A stretch of DNA of 64,000 nt from Luscinia megarhynchos. Taxonomy: Eukaryota > Chordata > Aves > Passeriformes > Turdidae. The stretch lies in assembly GCA_034336665.1 (NCBI GenBank), contig CM067572.1, positions 5,262,286 to 5,326,285 on the forward strand. The letters run 5' to 3'. The notes beneath the pieces are model-generated. The model was not told where the DNA came from and searched no databases. It saw only the letters and a program-made list of their open reading frames with translations. The position numbers and the translations under genes are program-made. Every line of letters begins with the position of its first letter. Within the stretch, counting starts at the first letter, position 1. Positions 51,225 to 62,685 of this stretch are shown piece after piece.

Positions 51225-51350
51225 GGAAGGTTTGGGTTGGAAGGGACCTTAAAGCTCATCCCATTCCACCCCTGCCATCCCCCAGACAGCCTGGCCTTGG
51301 ACCCTTCCCTCATCCCCACCCAGGCTTGTGCAGATCTCTCTGGCTGCCAC
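51225..51350 (-). mobile_element. CR1 LINE 3' end with internal deletion
   Basis: Plus-strand text GGTTTGGGTTGGAAGGGACC near 51230 is the reverse complement of the CR1 3' tail, so the element is on the minus strand. After CCACCCCTGCCATCCCC the sequence jumps to CAGCCTGGCCTTGGAC, a part further inside CR1, which implies a deletion of the intervening consensus. The inner end (about 51350) is approximate. It lies tail-to-tail with the 50597-50707 copy, about 0.5 kb away. Confidence 0.85.
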
Positions 51351-51791
51351 ACCAGGAATGAAAGAAATTTGAGTTTTTTCACCCCTGTGGTTTTACCCTC
51401 TTAACTAAGTGTTAGACAGTAGGATGAAAAATGACTCCTTTGCTGTTTCCATTGTTGCACATATCACACAAATGGCAAAGCCTTAGCTTGTCATTATTTC
51501 TTACAGTTTAATCTTGCTCTTGGCAATATCAGGGTGTAAAAAATATGAAAGCATATTGCAGTCTTAGTCTTCCATTTTTTTTTTTTCCATTTTTTTCCCT
51601 AGCAGATACTGAGCACTGTTTGAAGGTTGAAATATCTTTTTTTATATGTCTGGTAGGAATGTTGGTGTGTCCTTTCCTTCCTAACTTTTGAGCCATCCTG
51701 GCTGTTGTGTTGGAGGGAGGGAAGAGAGAGGGGACTTTGTCAAAGAAGCTTTATAACCTGATAATAGAGACGATTTTTGTACACTGCCTGC
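51351..51791. other. Non-coding DNA, nothing notable
   Basis: Contains a T-rich stretch near 51577-51598. No gene or named repeat is visible. Confidence 0.5.
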
Positions 51792-51820
51792 ATTAGGGGA
51801 GTGTTAAACACTCATTAGGG
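51792..51820. repeat. Palindrome framed by 7-bp direct repeats
   Basis: GAGTGTT-A-AACACTC at 51799-51813 is a perfect palindrome around one central base. It is bounded on both sides, without spacing, by ATTAGGG (51792-51798 and 51814-51820). The arrangement looks like a tiny insertion with a target duplication, or like a dense symmetrical factor-binding site. It sits in a stretch (about 51765-51900) with regulatory texture. Confidence 0.8.
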
Positions 51821-53356
51821 CTCTGAAGTGTTATTCATTATGAACCTGGCTGCAGCTGGCATTCAACTTTTATCTTCCATGTTTTGATACAGTAATAAAA
51901 GTGTAAATTACAAATGGGAAGATTCTAAGAGCAAGAATAACAAACAAATCTCTTTTACAGTCCCTTTCCAAGGCAAAATATTTTCGTTCTCCTGTTCAGA
52001 GGCAGAAGCTAATCCTACCCAAGGCACTTTTTGAAAGTGCTCACAGAAGAGATTATTCCATAGGGACTCAGCTTGCAGTTACAGCTCAGAGCTAATGTGG
52101 CACCGTATATTAAAGTGCTGGAGCTCCACTGAGCTGTGGGAAGGACAGGTGTGTAATGGAGAGGATTTTTTTCTGAATCTGAGCCTCAGGTGGCACACCT
52201 GGGTCCTAGCAGGGATGGCAGTGATCTGCTGCCACGTCAGCCCTTCTCCTCGTGTCCCTGCAGGATCCCAGGATGCTGCACTTTGCAGTCTGTGGAAATG
52301 AAAACCCTTCTTTCACCCTCCTCCAGTTCTTCCTCTTGAGTCGTGCTTCATGTCAGGTTCAAGATTATTCCAGGCTCTGTAAGTACTGTAAGGAGTGAAC
52401 TGCTCCGTGTGATTTTTAACAATGCAGGGAACTACTAAAGCACAGCCAGTGCTGACATACACCTTGTAAATGTGAAGTTACTACAAACCCTAGCAAGGCT
52501 GTTTATATTCTAACACCTTCTTGCCTGTTCAAAGGTCACTATGGGCTGTGCCTCTCTTGAGAAGAGTGTTGCTTGCTGGGTACACAACATTACACAGAGT
52601 TTTGTTCAAGAGGTGCTGATAACAGACTTGATTTGCCGGTTTGCTGGATGCTGGATCATGTTTCCTGCTTTGCAGGCCCTTCAGAGTAGAAATTGGTCTC
52701 ATTTACTTCAATTTAAATGTTAATGATCCTCTTTTTCTCAAAGCAAAGGGAAATATGCACACTCTGAAAATAGAGATATATTCTCCTGACAATCCCAATA
52801 ATCACTTTTTGTCTAAAAATCCTTTAAAGTACTTGTTTTACTACTTGGCACTAAACTATTTATTATATAGAAAACTTCTGAAAGCATTGATCAGAGTTTA
52901 AGATTCCTGACCCAATTTGACAACATATGTACCTGTATGAAGTCAGTAAAATGAATAAAAATGGTTTGTTGTTGGCAGATTCTTTTTCTAGCTCTGCAAT
53001 AGTTGCAGGAACTCCCAAGTGCTTTGCAAATTTTGGGTGTGGAAATGTCAATATTTTATCAACTAAGGGACATGCAGAGCTCTGAGTTCTGCCATGCTGG
53101 GAGCAGGGCAGGCAGATTTTGGCTGGTCCTTTCTGAATTGTTTGGATTATCAGGCTCTGTCCAGTGCATCAGAACAAAATACAGGTGCAGAGTTGATGTT
53201 GGAGGCAATGCTAAAGGGCACCAGGGATGTTTTAAAATCTTCATAGCAGTCTGGACAGGCTCTCTACATTAATGGAGTTGATGAGAAATTAAGGATTGTG
53301 TTCTTTATAGTATTGAGAAAAATGCTGCTTTTCTGTTCCAGGTGGCTGTTAGTGCC
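51821..53356. other. Non-coding DNA
   Basis: No gene is supported. Small frames near 52095, 52541 and 52641 overlap in different frames and resemble no family. I see no repeat. Confidence 0.5.
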
Positions 53357-53398
53357 TCCTCTTTTCTTTCCCTTTTTTTTCCTCTCCCTCTCCCCCAG
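53357..53398 (+). other. Long pyrimidine tract ending in CAG
   Basis: About 40 nearly uninterrupted pyrimidines end in CCCCCAG at 53398, a textbook-strength splice-acceptor shape. No recognisable exon follows. It could be a cryptic acceptor, a mirror-type tract, or chance simple sequence. Confidence 0.3.
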
Positions 53399-53880
53399 AA
53401 AACAGTGAGGGTCAGTTTGTGGTCTCCAAAGCTACAGTCCCAGCATCCATCCCCTCTTGTCACATCCATGTAATGAAGAACAGAAAAGTTATCAAGGAAT
53501 CATGCTGGATAAATTTAGATGAATGTTGATATGAACACAAATAACACCTGTCAGGGTGCTCCTGTGCCTTTCATGCCTCTCCCAGCTTTTATGTTGCAAT
53601 TTCATGTTCATTTTGCAAGACAGAGGGAGGATTTTCCCTCTCTCTGATGAACTGGTTTGTAAAGTTCAGACATTTTAAGTTGTGTGCTAATTCACTAAAC
53701 AGTCTCATGTCTACAATCTCATATACAGTAGTATAAAGAAAGTTGATTGCTCTAAATAAAGGTGATGTGGATATTACAGCAAAATGCTTTGTGCATTTTA
53801 ACCTAAGAAAATACATCTGCTTTCTTTTAAAATGAAAGTTGTTTATGTTAGCAGCTGAGGTTGCCATTAATTTTTATTTT
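53399..53880. other. Non-coding DNA, nothing notable
   Basis: No family-like frame. A minus-strand frame of 92 codons (53589-53867) has no recognisable domain. Confidence 0.5.
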
Positions 53881-54000
53881 GTTGTTCCAATATTCTTAAT
53901 AGGCAAAGGTGCTAAAACAGCTATAATTACATCACCACATTTGCTGCTTGGAATATTGTTTATTGGCTTTGGATTAGGTGTCTTAATTACTTGATTGCTG
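53881..54000. promoter_or_regulatory. Candidate conserved non-coding element
   Basis: Repeat-free, AT-biased sequence with CTATAATTACATCA, GGAATATTG, GGATTAGG and CTTAATTACTTGAT words. That is several homeodomain-type TAATTA/GGATTA cores in 120 bp. This is the strongest enhancer-like texture I see, but conservation and activity are inference. Confidence 0.25.
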
Positions 54001-57000
54001 TATTTTGGATTTGGATAAATGTCTCTTCATTTTTGTGGCATTCCAAGTATGATTAATATCTGCAAAACATATTGAAGTCATTAAGCTTTAGTGTTCAAAA
54101 TTGTTCTTTTTTTTTTTTGTCAAGATGGAAGAAAGTGTCAATAAGAAAATAATTTTCATTTCAAATGAGTGCTCATAAATATGTAAAAATTAAAAAGCAA
54201 TGAATTGTTTTTATGAATTTTAATGGCTGGCATGGTGGTGCATTATGCCAAGAGAACGAGTGGCATAAATTACAGTAGTCTGTTAATTCATATAATTTCT
54301 GCAACTCATTTCATCTGAGCTGGTCGTGCCTGTGTGCAGCCTAGACAAGCTGTTGTCACACACATTGTGAGTCTTTTCCCACAACATTGAAACTCATCCA
54401 CACTAAACTGGAATGTGGTGGCAATTTTAATATCACTGATCAAAGCTGCAGCACTTCTTTGTAGAGCTCGAGGAGGGGAGGTTTGCTCTGTCTGCTAAGT
54501 GGTGTAAGAGAAAGGATGTAACAAGCACTGAGGCATTTTAATGCTGTGTTGGCATTGCTGTGGTTTCCTGCTGCCTTCTAACTACATCAAATTATTCACT
54601 AAGTTAAATAAATGTTAATGTAGAAAGTAACTGAGGGAATTTATAAGGCCTTACCTATTGGTAGCATTTCATTCTGCATCTCCCTTGCTGAAAGGGATGT
54701 AGGTAAAGGATAAGTTGACAAAGTGGTATTAATGCTCTCTGTATTTAGTTATTTTACATCTGTTCTAGGGGTAAAGCATTGCACGTGGTAACAGGGTGAA
54801 TTAGGGGATGATACAAAGTTTGTAACACAATTTTTAATAGACACCAACAGGCAGGAATTCAGTGTTTTCCTCTAAAGTCTCTGGCCAGAGTGAATTGTGG
54901 TGATCAGGGCAGAACTGGGCAGTGGGTATAGGAAGGCAGGTGTTTAAAGGAGAATGTCATTCACAGTTGTATCTGTTAAAAAAAAAATAAAAATGCAAAC
55001 CCTCATTCAAGAGTGTGGTTTCAGAAAGAGTCAGTAGGCTTTGGGAAGCCCCAGGTGCTGAGCTGGGGAGGTAATGGGGGCTGGTTAGCCTCAGTGACTT
55101 CCTCCAGCACTGCAGAAGGAGCAGCTTCAAAGCAGAGCCCTGCTGAGCTTCAGCTGGAGAGATGCTCATGGGGGAGAGCAGAGAGGGGGAGGCTGGAATC
55201 AGGCACTGACTGAGAGCTGGCAGAGGTGCTTGCAGCCTGGTGGCCACAGGCTCAGAGTCAGTGGACCCATCCAGGGATTTTTTAGGGTAATAAAAACAAA
55301 CAAACAAACTGTCAGATGGCCTGAGTTTGCTGCACTGGAGGTCTGAACTGGCAGGAGAAAACTTGTAGGGTCAAGTAAGCTGGAAAATCACTTAGAGCTA
55401 AGTGCCCAGACCCATCCTCAGGGAGATTTGCAGGAAGATTAATTCCTAATAACGGACTGGATGCTAGATTACTTCCCTACCAACACTTTAATTAACTGCA
55501 ATTAAAATTGTCAGTTTGGATTGAACTTGGTACTGATGGCTTCCCACAAAGTTCTATCACTTTGTAAAGTAACTGTGCCTTTTTGATTAAAAAAATAACT
55601 TCCCGTGAAAAAGAAAGACCAGAAAAAGTCTTTGTCCAGCTGCTTTTTATTTTATCTCTCTTTAATGACAAAATTAACCTTTGAAAGGTGTCCAACTTTT
55701 GCAGAAAGCAGAAGCTCCATTCTCTGGTGTATTCAAACATGCACAAATGGGCACTGTAGAGCAGGGAGCTGGAAATCAAACATCCTGTCACAGCTATGAA
55801 AGGTTATCACACACTGTTGTACAAGACCTTTGCAGAAGTTATTTTATTAAAGTATTAACTCAAGACAGTATTTAAGATTTCCTAACTTCAAAGGTAGTTA
55901 AAATAATATATTAGATATTGAGTCTAGGCACTGATCTGTGGATTTAAATTAGTAAGTTGCTGAAATCAGAAGACTTAACAAGTTCACTAACTTTAGTTAT
56001 CCTGGAAGATTAACCTTAACAATTTTTTACAGCTGTGAGAAAATGCAGTCTGTGCTTTTTGGTTTATTTAAATAAAACAAAATTATATTGCAAAAAATAT
56101 CCTTCTCCCAGGATGCCAGCTCACTCCTTATATCAAAACAGGTCTTCCTTCTTGTCCTCTTAACTTCCTTTTTGCCTAGAAAAATAGGACACAGGAAAAA
56201 GAGTCAAATAAAACAAATCTACAAAGAAAATCTGTTCATAAATGGAAAACTTTAATAGATTTTAGAAGCGAGACTGTTATTTTCCTTACACTTGTGCCTA
56301 TTTTTGTTTCCTGAAATGTCTAGGACTAATATCAAAGGTTACATGCAGTATCAGTAGATTTGTAGGGTTTGTTTTTAGGAAAGAAAAAGCTCTGCAGCTT
56401 GGAGATAAAATATAATGTAGTAGTTGCTAAGGTAACTGCATGCTTTTGTGAATAGTGGAACAAATTAGGTGAGCAAAACATCTGTAAATTGTCAATAGGT
56501 AGGTCAGAGCAGCCCTGAGCCGAGTTTAACCCCTTTGGACCAGCCAGGGAAGCCAAGGCATGATGGTGATGAGGATGAGGAGGATGATCCTGAGCTCCAG
56601 AGAAAACTGTCCTAAAGAAGAAATAGAGCTGGTCCCTTTGAAGCTGAGCAATCCCAGTCTCCCACCCCACACTCCCAGCAGCTGAGGGTGTGAGCAGTTC
56701 CCTTGGCTTAACCTCACACCCTGGCAGCTCTGAGCCCAGGCTGCTCTCTGGGCTGAGCCAGCTACCTCTGCCAGCTGCTGGTGACCAGCAGGGCATGTTT
56801 TGAGAAGCTCTGAAACATATAAATTCTACAGAGTGAAAGCCTGATGCTGTTGTGTGATTTCTTTAGAGAGTGATGGCTCAGGACTCCAGTCAAAATGTGG
56901 CCTGCATCTGCAAGAGAGGTAGATAAGATTTTATTTGGGAGGAGAAGCTGACTGAATTTCTGGCATACTAGAGGCTAAAGACTAAAAATGAGAGCAGTAA

Positions 57001-60000
57001 GAATAGCAAATGCCTTAATGTTTCCAAGTCCTTTAACAATAAAAATGAACTGTTCTCATTGCCATTCATAGCAGGGATTGTTTTCCCAGGAGAGTGTCAA
57101 ACAGGCCAGGTGTGTCTAGATGCCTGTGATTTTATGTGCCCACACTTCTAAGAATCTATTTCTGGGCTGAAAAAAGACAAAATTTTTGTGATGTAATTTT
57201 AAAAAAAATTTCCTTACCCTTGACTTCCTGTTGTTTGGCACTTTATATCCATTACCAGAAGTTTTGAGTAAGCTGCAGCTCCAGCACCAAACACAGCCCA
57301 TGGTTTGGCCAGTACATACCTGCAGAGCTGCACCTCTTTTGGGTTAGATTTAACCCAGCTGGGACACAAAATATTTTTACTTGGTAGATCACACACAGCA
57401 GCGGGTCAGATTCACAGTTAAAAAAAAAAAAAATACAGAGTTTCATAATTTTAAGTCCATAATGGTATTTGCCAATTAGCCATGAGTAACCAGTTGAAGG
57501 ATTTTATTTGGCTTCTTACAGTTTTGATTTCCAGTTGGAAACACAAATGCAGTTTCTAATTTTGTAGGGGATTTCGTTAGTTGATGGTTTTTTGGGGTTT
57601 TTTGATATTTGTTTTTGCCCTCCCTCACACCCCCCACCTCCCATGGAAACTCCTGCAATTGCTTTTACTTGAATGATTTTAATGAGTAATTTTTACAGCA
57701 TTTTGACTGTTAGGTTTTGTGTTTAATTGTGTAAATTAACCTTCAAAATAAGACCTTGTGCTGTAGGACATTATTTGTTGAGTCTGCCGAATCAATTCAG
57801 AAGGTTGGAATAAATAAAAATGAACATTTAATTGGGAAATGAGGCATAGACAGCACTACATGGAGTTTGGGTTTGCTGGTCTGCACACAATATCTAAAAT
57901 ATTCTGCAGAGTGCATCTCTATAGACAGGAAGAAATATATTTTCAAATTAGGCAGGTGGCATTTTGTAGAGAATTATTTGGTCTTTGAGTATAGACTGTC
58001 CAGATGAATGAAATCTATTTGTCCCAGCTCAGAAATCTCCTCCATTTCATTCCTTCTAGCTCAGTGATTACCAGAATCTCATTTTGGAGACACTCTCAGA
58101 TCAGGAATTGGACCAGGGGATTCTTAAAGATTTTATAAAAGCTACAATTACATTGGTCTGACATTGCTTGCATCCTTTCCCAGGGTGTTTTCCACTTCAC
58201 CTAACTAACTTTCCGTGCCTCTTCAAGCTACTTGCAGTCAGAATTGCTTTTTGCAGTGAGATTTGAGACCATGAAAGAAGGAGTAAGTTGTGAGTGTGGG
58301 GCTGCATGTAGCTCATCAGTTTCCATCCTCACTTTCCCAAAAGTGAGAAGAGGAGATGCTGAGAGCTTTCCCTTGGAGGGCAGGGCTTTGGACACTGTTA
58401 AAAATACAGGCAGATAAAGGAACAAAGCCCAGTCTCCTGCATCTCTCATGTTTTGGTTTTTTTAAGTGGTAGATGCTAATTATGTGCACTTAAATTGTAC
58501 ATCCTGTGTCTCTGTGCTTTGTAGCACACACTTCCATAACAGCATTTTCAGAGTGGGGAGATAAACGTAGTCATAAAATATGCATCTTTATAAATATATT
58601 ATTGTTTGCTCTCTCTTTTAAAACACATTTATCTGGAGAATTTACTTTCATGACATCCCTCTTCTCCTAGTGAGAACATTGATTTCTTCTCTCTAGGCTT
58701 CCCTCAACATTGATGGTTTTCTTTCTTTGCAGCCTCTGCTTCCCCCAGTTGTTTTGCTGTTTAGAATTTCTGAGTTTCTTTCTGGAGACCTCTTAATTAC
58801 CATGATCCTTTAGTTGTTCTGCAGCTCCAGCAAGGTCTCCTGAGAGGATAAATGGTGTCAGTTCGTGGCAAACACGCCTGCATAAGGTCTGCCTCCTTTT
58901 GGGTGAGTGGTGATTATTTCTCAGAAGAATCTCAAAGATTTATTGAAAAAGTGTTTTTTTTTCTTGGCCTGTGCCAAGAATATCCAGACTACTAATAGCT
59001 GTCAATCTAAAACAAATTTTGGGGCCTATCCATAAACCACACTTTTGACCCATTAAAGCAGAATGGATGATTTTACATGTAAAAAAAATAACCCTCTCTA
59101 TGGACAGTAAATTTTTTTCAGAAGAACTGGATTAAAATAAGAATTTCCTTTTTTTGTTTTCTTTTCAACCCTAAAATCTGTTTGCAATCTGTCAGTGGGA
59201 GAAGTGAAGGAGTTGACCAAACATTGGAGTTTAGACATGATAACTAAAACTAATACTCTGGTTTTCATCTACTTTCTTGGATCAAGGAAATAAAACAGGT
59301 GGAGCAAACCCACCACCACTGAAAGTGTGACAGAAAGATCTTATACTGTGGTGATAAATATAAAGATATGTGGGTGTAGGATGGATGGAACAGGGAATAT
59401 TTTCCATGCCTGATGACAAGGGGCTACCCTAGTGAGGAGAAAGTGTGACAGAGGTGTGTATCCCTCCTTGTGTGTGCAGTTCCTAAAACTGCAGCAAGGT
59501 GTTGGATTTCTGTCTGGTTTGGTTTTCTTCCCATGCAGAAGGTCTCAACTCCTCAAGCCTTTGACATTCTTTGGATCAGGCAGATTTTTTGCTTGTAGAA
59601 AGTAAAAGAAAAGGGAAATAAAAAAAAAAATCCTCATAATCATAGACATGATAATCATAGTGACAAATAGAAAAAATATCGGTTTTAAGAGAATTCAGAC
59701 TAATTGTAGATTTTAATCACAAAGAGAATAAATAAAATAAATAAATTCAACAGGCAATTTTGTGTTGCTATCAAATGGAGCAAATTCTGGGGGAAAAAAC
59801 CCTCAGCCTATTATTTTTTTTCTGAAATTCATAGCAGTGATTATAGTTACAAGGGTTTTGATGCAGTGATAAGTGTACAATGGATCTTAATGCATTTGTC
59901 CAGGGCATTCAGCTGGCTGAATACTGTATATGTCACTGAAATACACCTCTAATGTGAGGCAACTTCCTTACAATGAGAAAGTGAAGTTTTCTTTCTGATC

Positions 60001-60886
60001 TATAGAAAAGCAGTGTGGTATTTTGTGTGGTTCTTATAAATAAGAACATAATACTGGAGGAAGAACTTCTTTCTAATATGGGCAGTGGGCAGGATTTCAG
60101 AGGATTTAACAGTAACTGTGTCATTTCACACTTAGCTATAAAAGTGGTATTTTCTAACAAAATGTTTTAGATGGAGCCATAGTATTTTTGAAAGGTTGAA
60201 GCATGGGGAAGGTTGAATTTGTGCTTGAATATAATGCAATGTACTGAAAAAGGGCTGCTCTTGATGTATAAATTGGCTGCTAGTTAGTTTTAGATTAAAG
60301 TGCATAAACTCCTCTCATGATAAGGGTGGTTTGGAGGCATTAAAAGCAATTCTGTTTCTGGAGTGGAATTAATAAGTACAGTGCATTCCTTGGAATAATC
60401 AGTTCATGGGGGTAATTTGGCAGTGCTGAATTATTTAAAGGTTGCTATTCTTACTGCTAAGATATATTTAAAAACAGCCAAATAACTTGTGCTAATAGTA
60501 AATGACATAACTGAAATCATTGTCCAGAAGATGTTAAGTGTTTGCAAACAAGGGCTGGCTCTTGTTTACCACACCTTATGAACTGGAATCTGAAGCTGGA
60601 TTCAGGGGGACATGTGCTTTGAATGCAAGAGTGGAGTGTTTGAGAATAAGCTCTTGTGGAGTGATTGTTATTGTGGGCACGTGTTGAAGATTTGTGATGC
60701 AAATATGTGGAGTGTGGGGCTGGGATTAGAATCAAGCCCATGACCAAAAGGCCAAAAGCTGAGATACTGTAGATCTGAGGGTCATGAACCTGCTGTCTTA
60801 TGGGGCTTTTATTTGCTTACAGTCCTGGGATTTTGAAGCTGTTCTCATACCTCTGAATCACTGGCAGGGAAAGCTGAAAGCATGGA
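54001..60886. other. Non-coding single-copy DNA
   Basis: No gene is supported in almost 7 kb. At 54242-54268 TTATGCC pairs with GGCATAA inside a regulatory-looking stretch (54220-54320). GATGAG-type repeats lie at 56560-56586. A14 lies at 57420-57433. AAAT-rich sequence lies at 59725-59745. A 154-codon minus-strand frame (56332-56796) falls in a GC-richer patch and resembles nothing known. Confidence 0.55.
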
Positions 60887-61135
60887 GCTAAATGTAGAGC
60901 AGGGCAGGACTGCAAGGCCTTTGGGGAGTCAGGGGTGACAGATTTAAGATGCAACTGTGGTGCTGCTTGTGTTAATGTCAGTATATTGCTGATATTGTGG
61001 GATGTGTGTGAGGCTCAGAGGGGTTTTGGTTGGTAGGAGAAGCCCAACAGATTTGATGGGAAGAGAGTATTGCTGTTAGGATATCCAGCTCATACACTTA
61101 ATTGTAGAAAGGGAATAGCTTTTTTAAAGAAAAAT
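60887..61135. repeat. 249-bp tandem duplication, copy 1
   Basis: This unit is repeated immediately downstream at an exact offset of 249. Reading base by base I find one difference: G at 60904 against T at 61153. Junction bases share no microhomology: the base before copy 1 differs from the base before copy 2, and the base after copy 2 differs from the first base of the unit. The content is ordinary single-copy DNA with no frame or known repeat. Confidence 0.97.
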
Positions 61136-61384
61136 GCTAAATGTAGAGCAGGTCAGGACTGCAAGGCCTTTGGGGAGTCAGGGGTGACAGATTTAAGATG
61201 CAACTGTGGTGCTGCTTGTGTTAATGTCAGTATATTGCTGATATTGTGGGATGTGTGTGAGGCTCAGAGGGGTTTTGGTTGGTAGGAGAAGCCCAACAGA
61301 TTTGATGGGAAGAGAGTATTGCTGTTAGGATATCCAGCTCATACACTTAATTGTAGAAAGGGAATAGCTTTTTTAAAGAAAAAT
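61136..61384. repeat. 249-bp tandem duplication, copy 2
   Basis: Second unit of the tandem pair, 248 of 249 bases identical to the first. After 61384 the sequence diverges at once (TCCTGAGG). Such high identity means a very recent event, a young segregating variant, or an assembly duplication of one allele. Confidence 0.97.
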
Positions 61385-61908
61385 TCCTGAGGATAATTTA
61401 AAGGAGAACAATCACAGGATAAAAAGATGTGTTATTTTTTAAAATGCTTTAGAAACTCAGGATCTTCTCTTACTGCTAAAAATTCAGAGAAGCCCTTTTG
61501 ACCTTTTACAGTTTAACAGCTGTGAGTGGCAGAGCTATTACATTCATAAACAGTGCATCTCACAATACATCACCTATTTATATTAATACCTTTGTGCCCC
61601 AACCTGAGTCACAGCTCTTTTCCATTTAAACATTCACTCCTGGGTGGCTTAGAGAAAAGTTAATGAAATGCAGATTTCATTAGCAGCAGTGGAACATGTA
61701 ATTTGACTACTGAAATTAATGCTCTTGCTCACTTAAACCCACACCTCTGACCACGAGAATTGAATGTGTTTGATCTCTGAGAGTGCTTCAGGAGGGTAAT
61801 TGGCTGGTGGATTGGAGGGAGCATCCTGAGCTGGGTGCCTGTGTGGGTGCCAGGTGAGAGGAGCACCTGCCTGGGGACTCAGATCCCTTCCCTCTTGCTG
61901 CTGTGGTC
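61385..61908. other. Non-coding DNA, nothing notable
   Basis: AT-rich then mildly GC-richer towards the CR1 copy. No gene or motif cluster is seen. Confidence 0.5.
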
Positions 61909-62003
61909 ACACAGAATCACAGGGTGGTTTGGGCTGGAAAGAGCTTTGAGGATAATCTCATTCCAAGCCCCTTCCACTGGAGCAGGTTGTTCAGACCCCC
62001 GTG
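61909..62003 (-). mobile_element. CR1 LINE 3' end fragment
   Basis: Plus-strand ACACAGAATCACAGGGTGG, TTTGGGCTGGAAAGAGC, ATCTCATTCCAAGCCCCTTC and CACTGGAGCAGGTTGTTCAG follow the reverse complement of the CR1 tail (CAGAATCACAGAATGG, GGTTGGAAGGGACC, CTTCCACTAGACCAGG). About 95 bp remain, with a deletion relative to consensus where the CCATGGCAGGG block would be. Confidence 0.88.
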
Positions 62004-62666
62004 CAGGTGAAAGCTCACATCAGGCATTGTCAGTGTGCTGATCCCAGCAGGGCTCACCTGGGGACACACAGATGTGTGTCAGGTGAACTCAGGGGCTGCC
62101 AAACAGGGCTCAGAGGAAAAGCAAAGTCAGACTCGTTTTGGTTTCCTTTACAAAATGTTTAAAAATAAACTGAATGTGGCCCTTCTGGTAGGAACAGCAA
62201 TCACTGTTTAAATACAGGTAAGAAATAGTTGCGTTGTAGAATGTGTTCTTTTGTAGCATTATTTTTTATTGTTCTCTGGACAACAGACATCTCCCTCAAA
62301 GTTGCATCTAAGCCCATGTGGCAATCCTTGCTCATTTGTCTTTTATATTCCTACATCCCAATGAAAAGAGGCTTAAGACATAAATCAGTGTTCTGTCTCC
62401 TGACTTGCCTTCAGATTTGTGCATTTTTAAGCCATTTAGTCCTTTTTAATGACATGGATTCGTGTGGTGAGGCTCTCTGTAGGTACAATGTTTTTGTGTT
62501 TGGCATTAGCCATGAAGAACGTGCTATTTGCAGAGGAAAAGGAGCCCAACAGCAGGTGGAGCAATGAACTATTTACTGGATTGTGATATCACATGTGCTT
62601 CTTTATTTTGTACTTCTTCTCCTTTTCCTCACGTTGTTCAGATCAATTGTCTAACATCTGCCTGTC
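62004..62666. other. Non-coding DNA
   Basis: A 112-codon frame (62229-62567) is cysteine- and leucine-rich but starts at TTG and resembles no family. No other feature is visible. Confidence 0.5.
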
Positions 62667-62685
62667 AAAAAAAAAAAAAAAAAAA
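62667..62685. repeat. A19 homopolymer
   Basis: The longest homopolymer in the window. No AATAAA signal lies just upstream and no target duplication is evident, so a poly(A)-tailed retrocopy is not supported. Confidence 0.9.

Noticed and set aside
56332..56796. 154-codon minus-strand frame
   Set aside because: Low-complexity, His/Pro/Ser/Leu-rich chance frame in a GC-richer patch; no family resemblance.
62600..62685. A19 run as the tail of a processed retrocopy
   Set aside because: No poly(A) signal, no open frame and no target duplication are seen. CR1-dominated avian genomes rarely make such copies.
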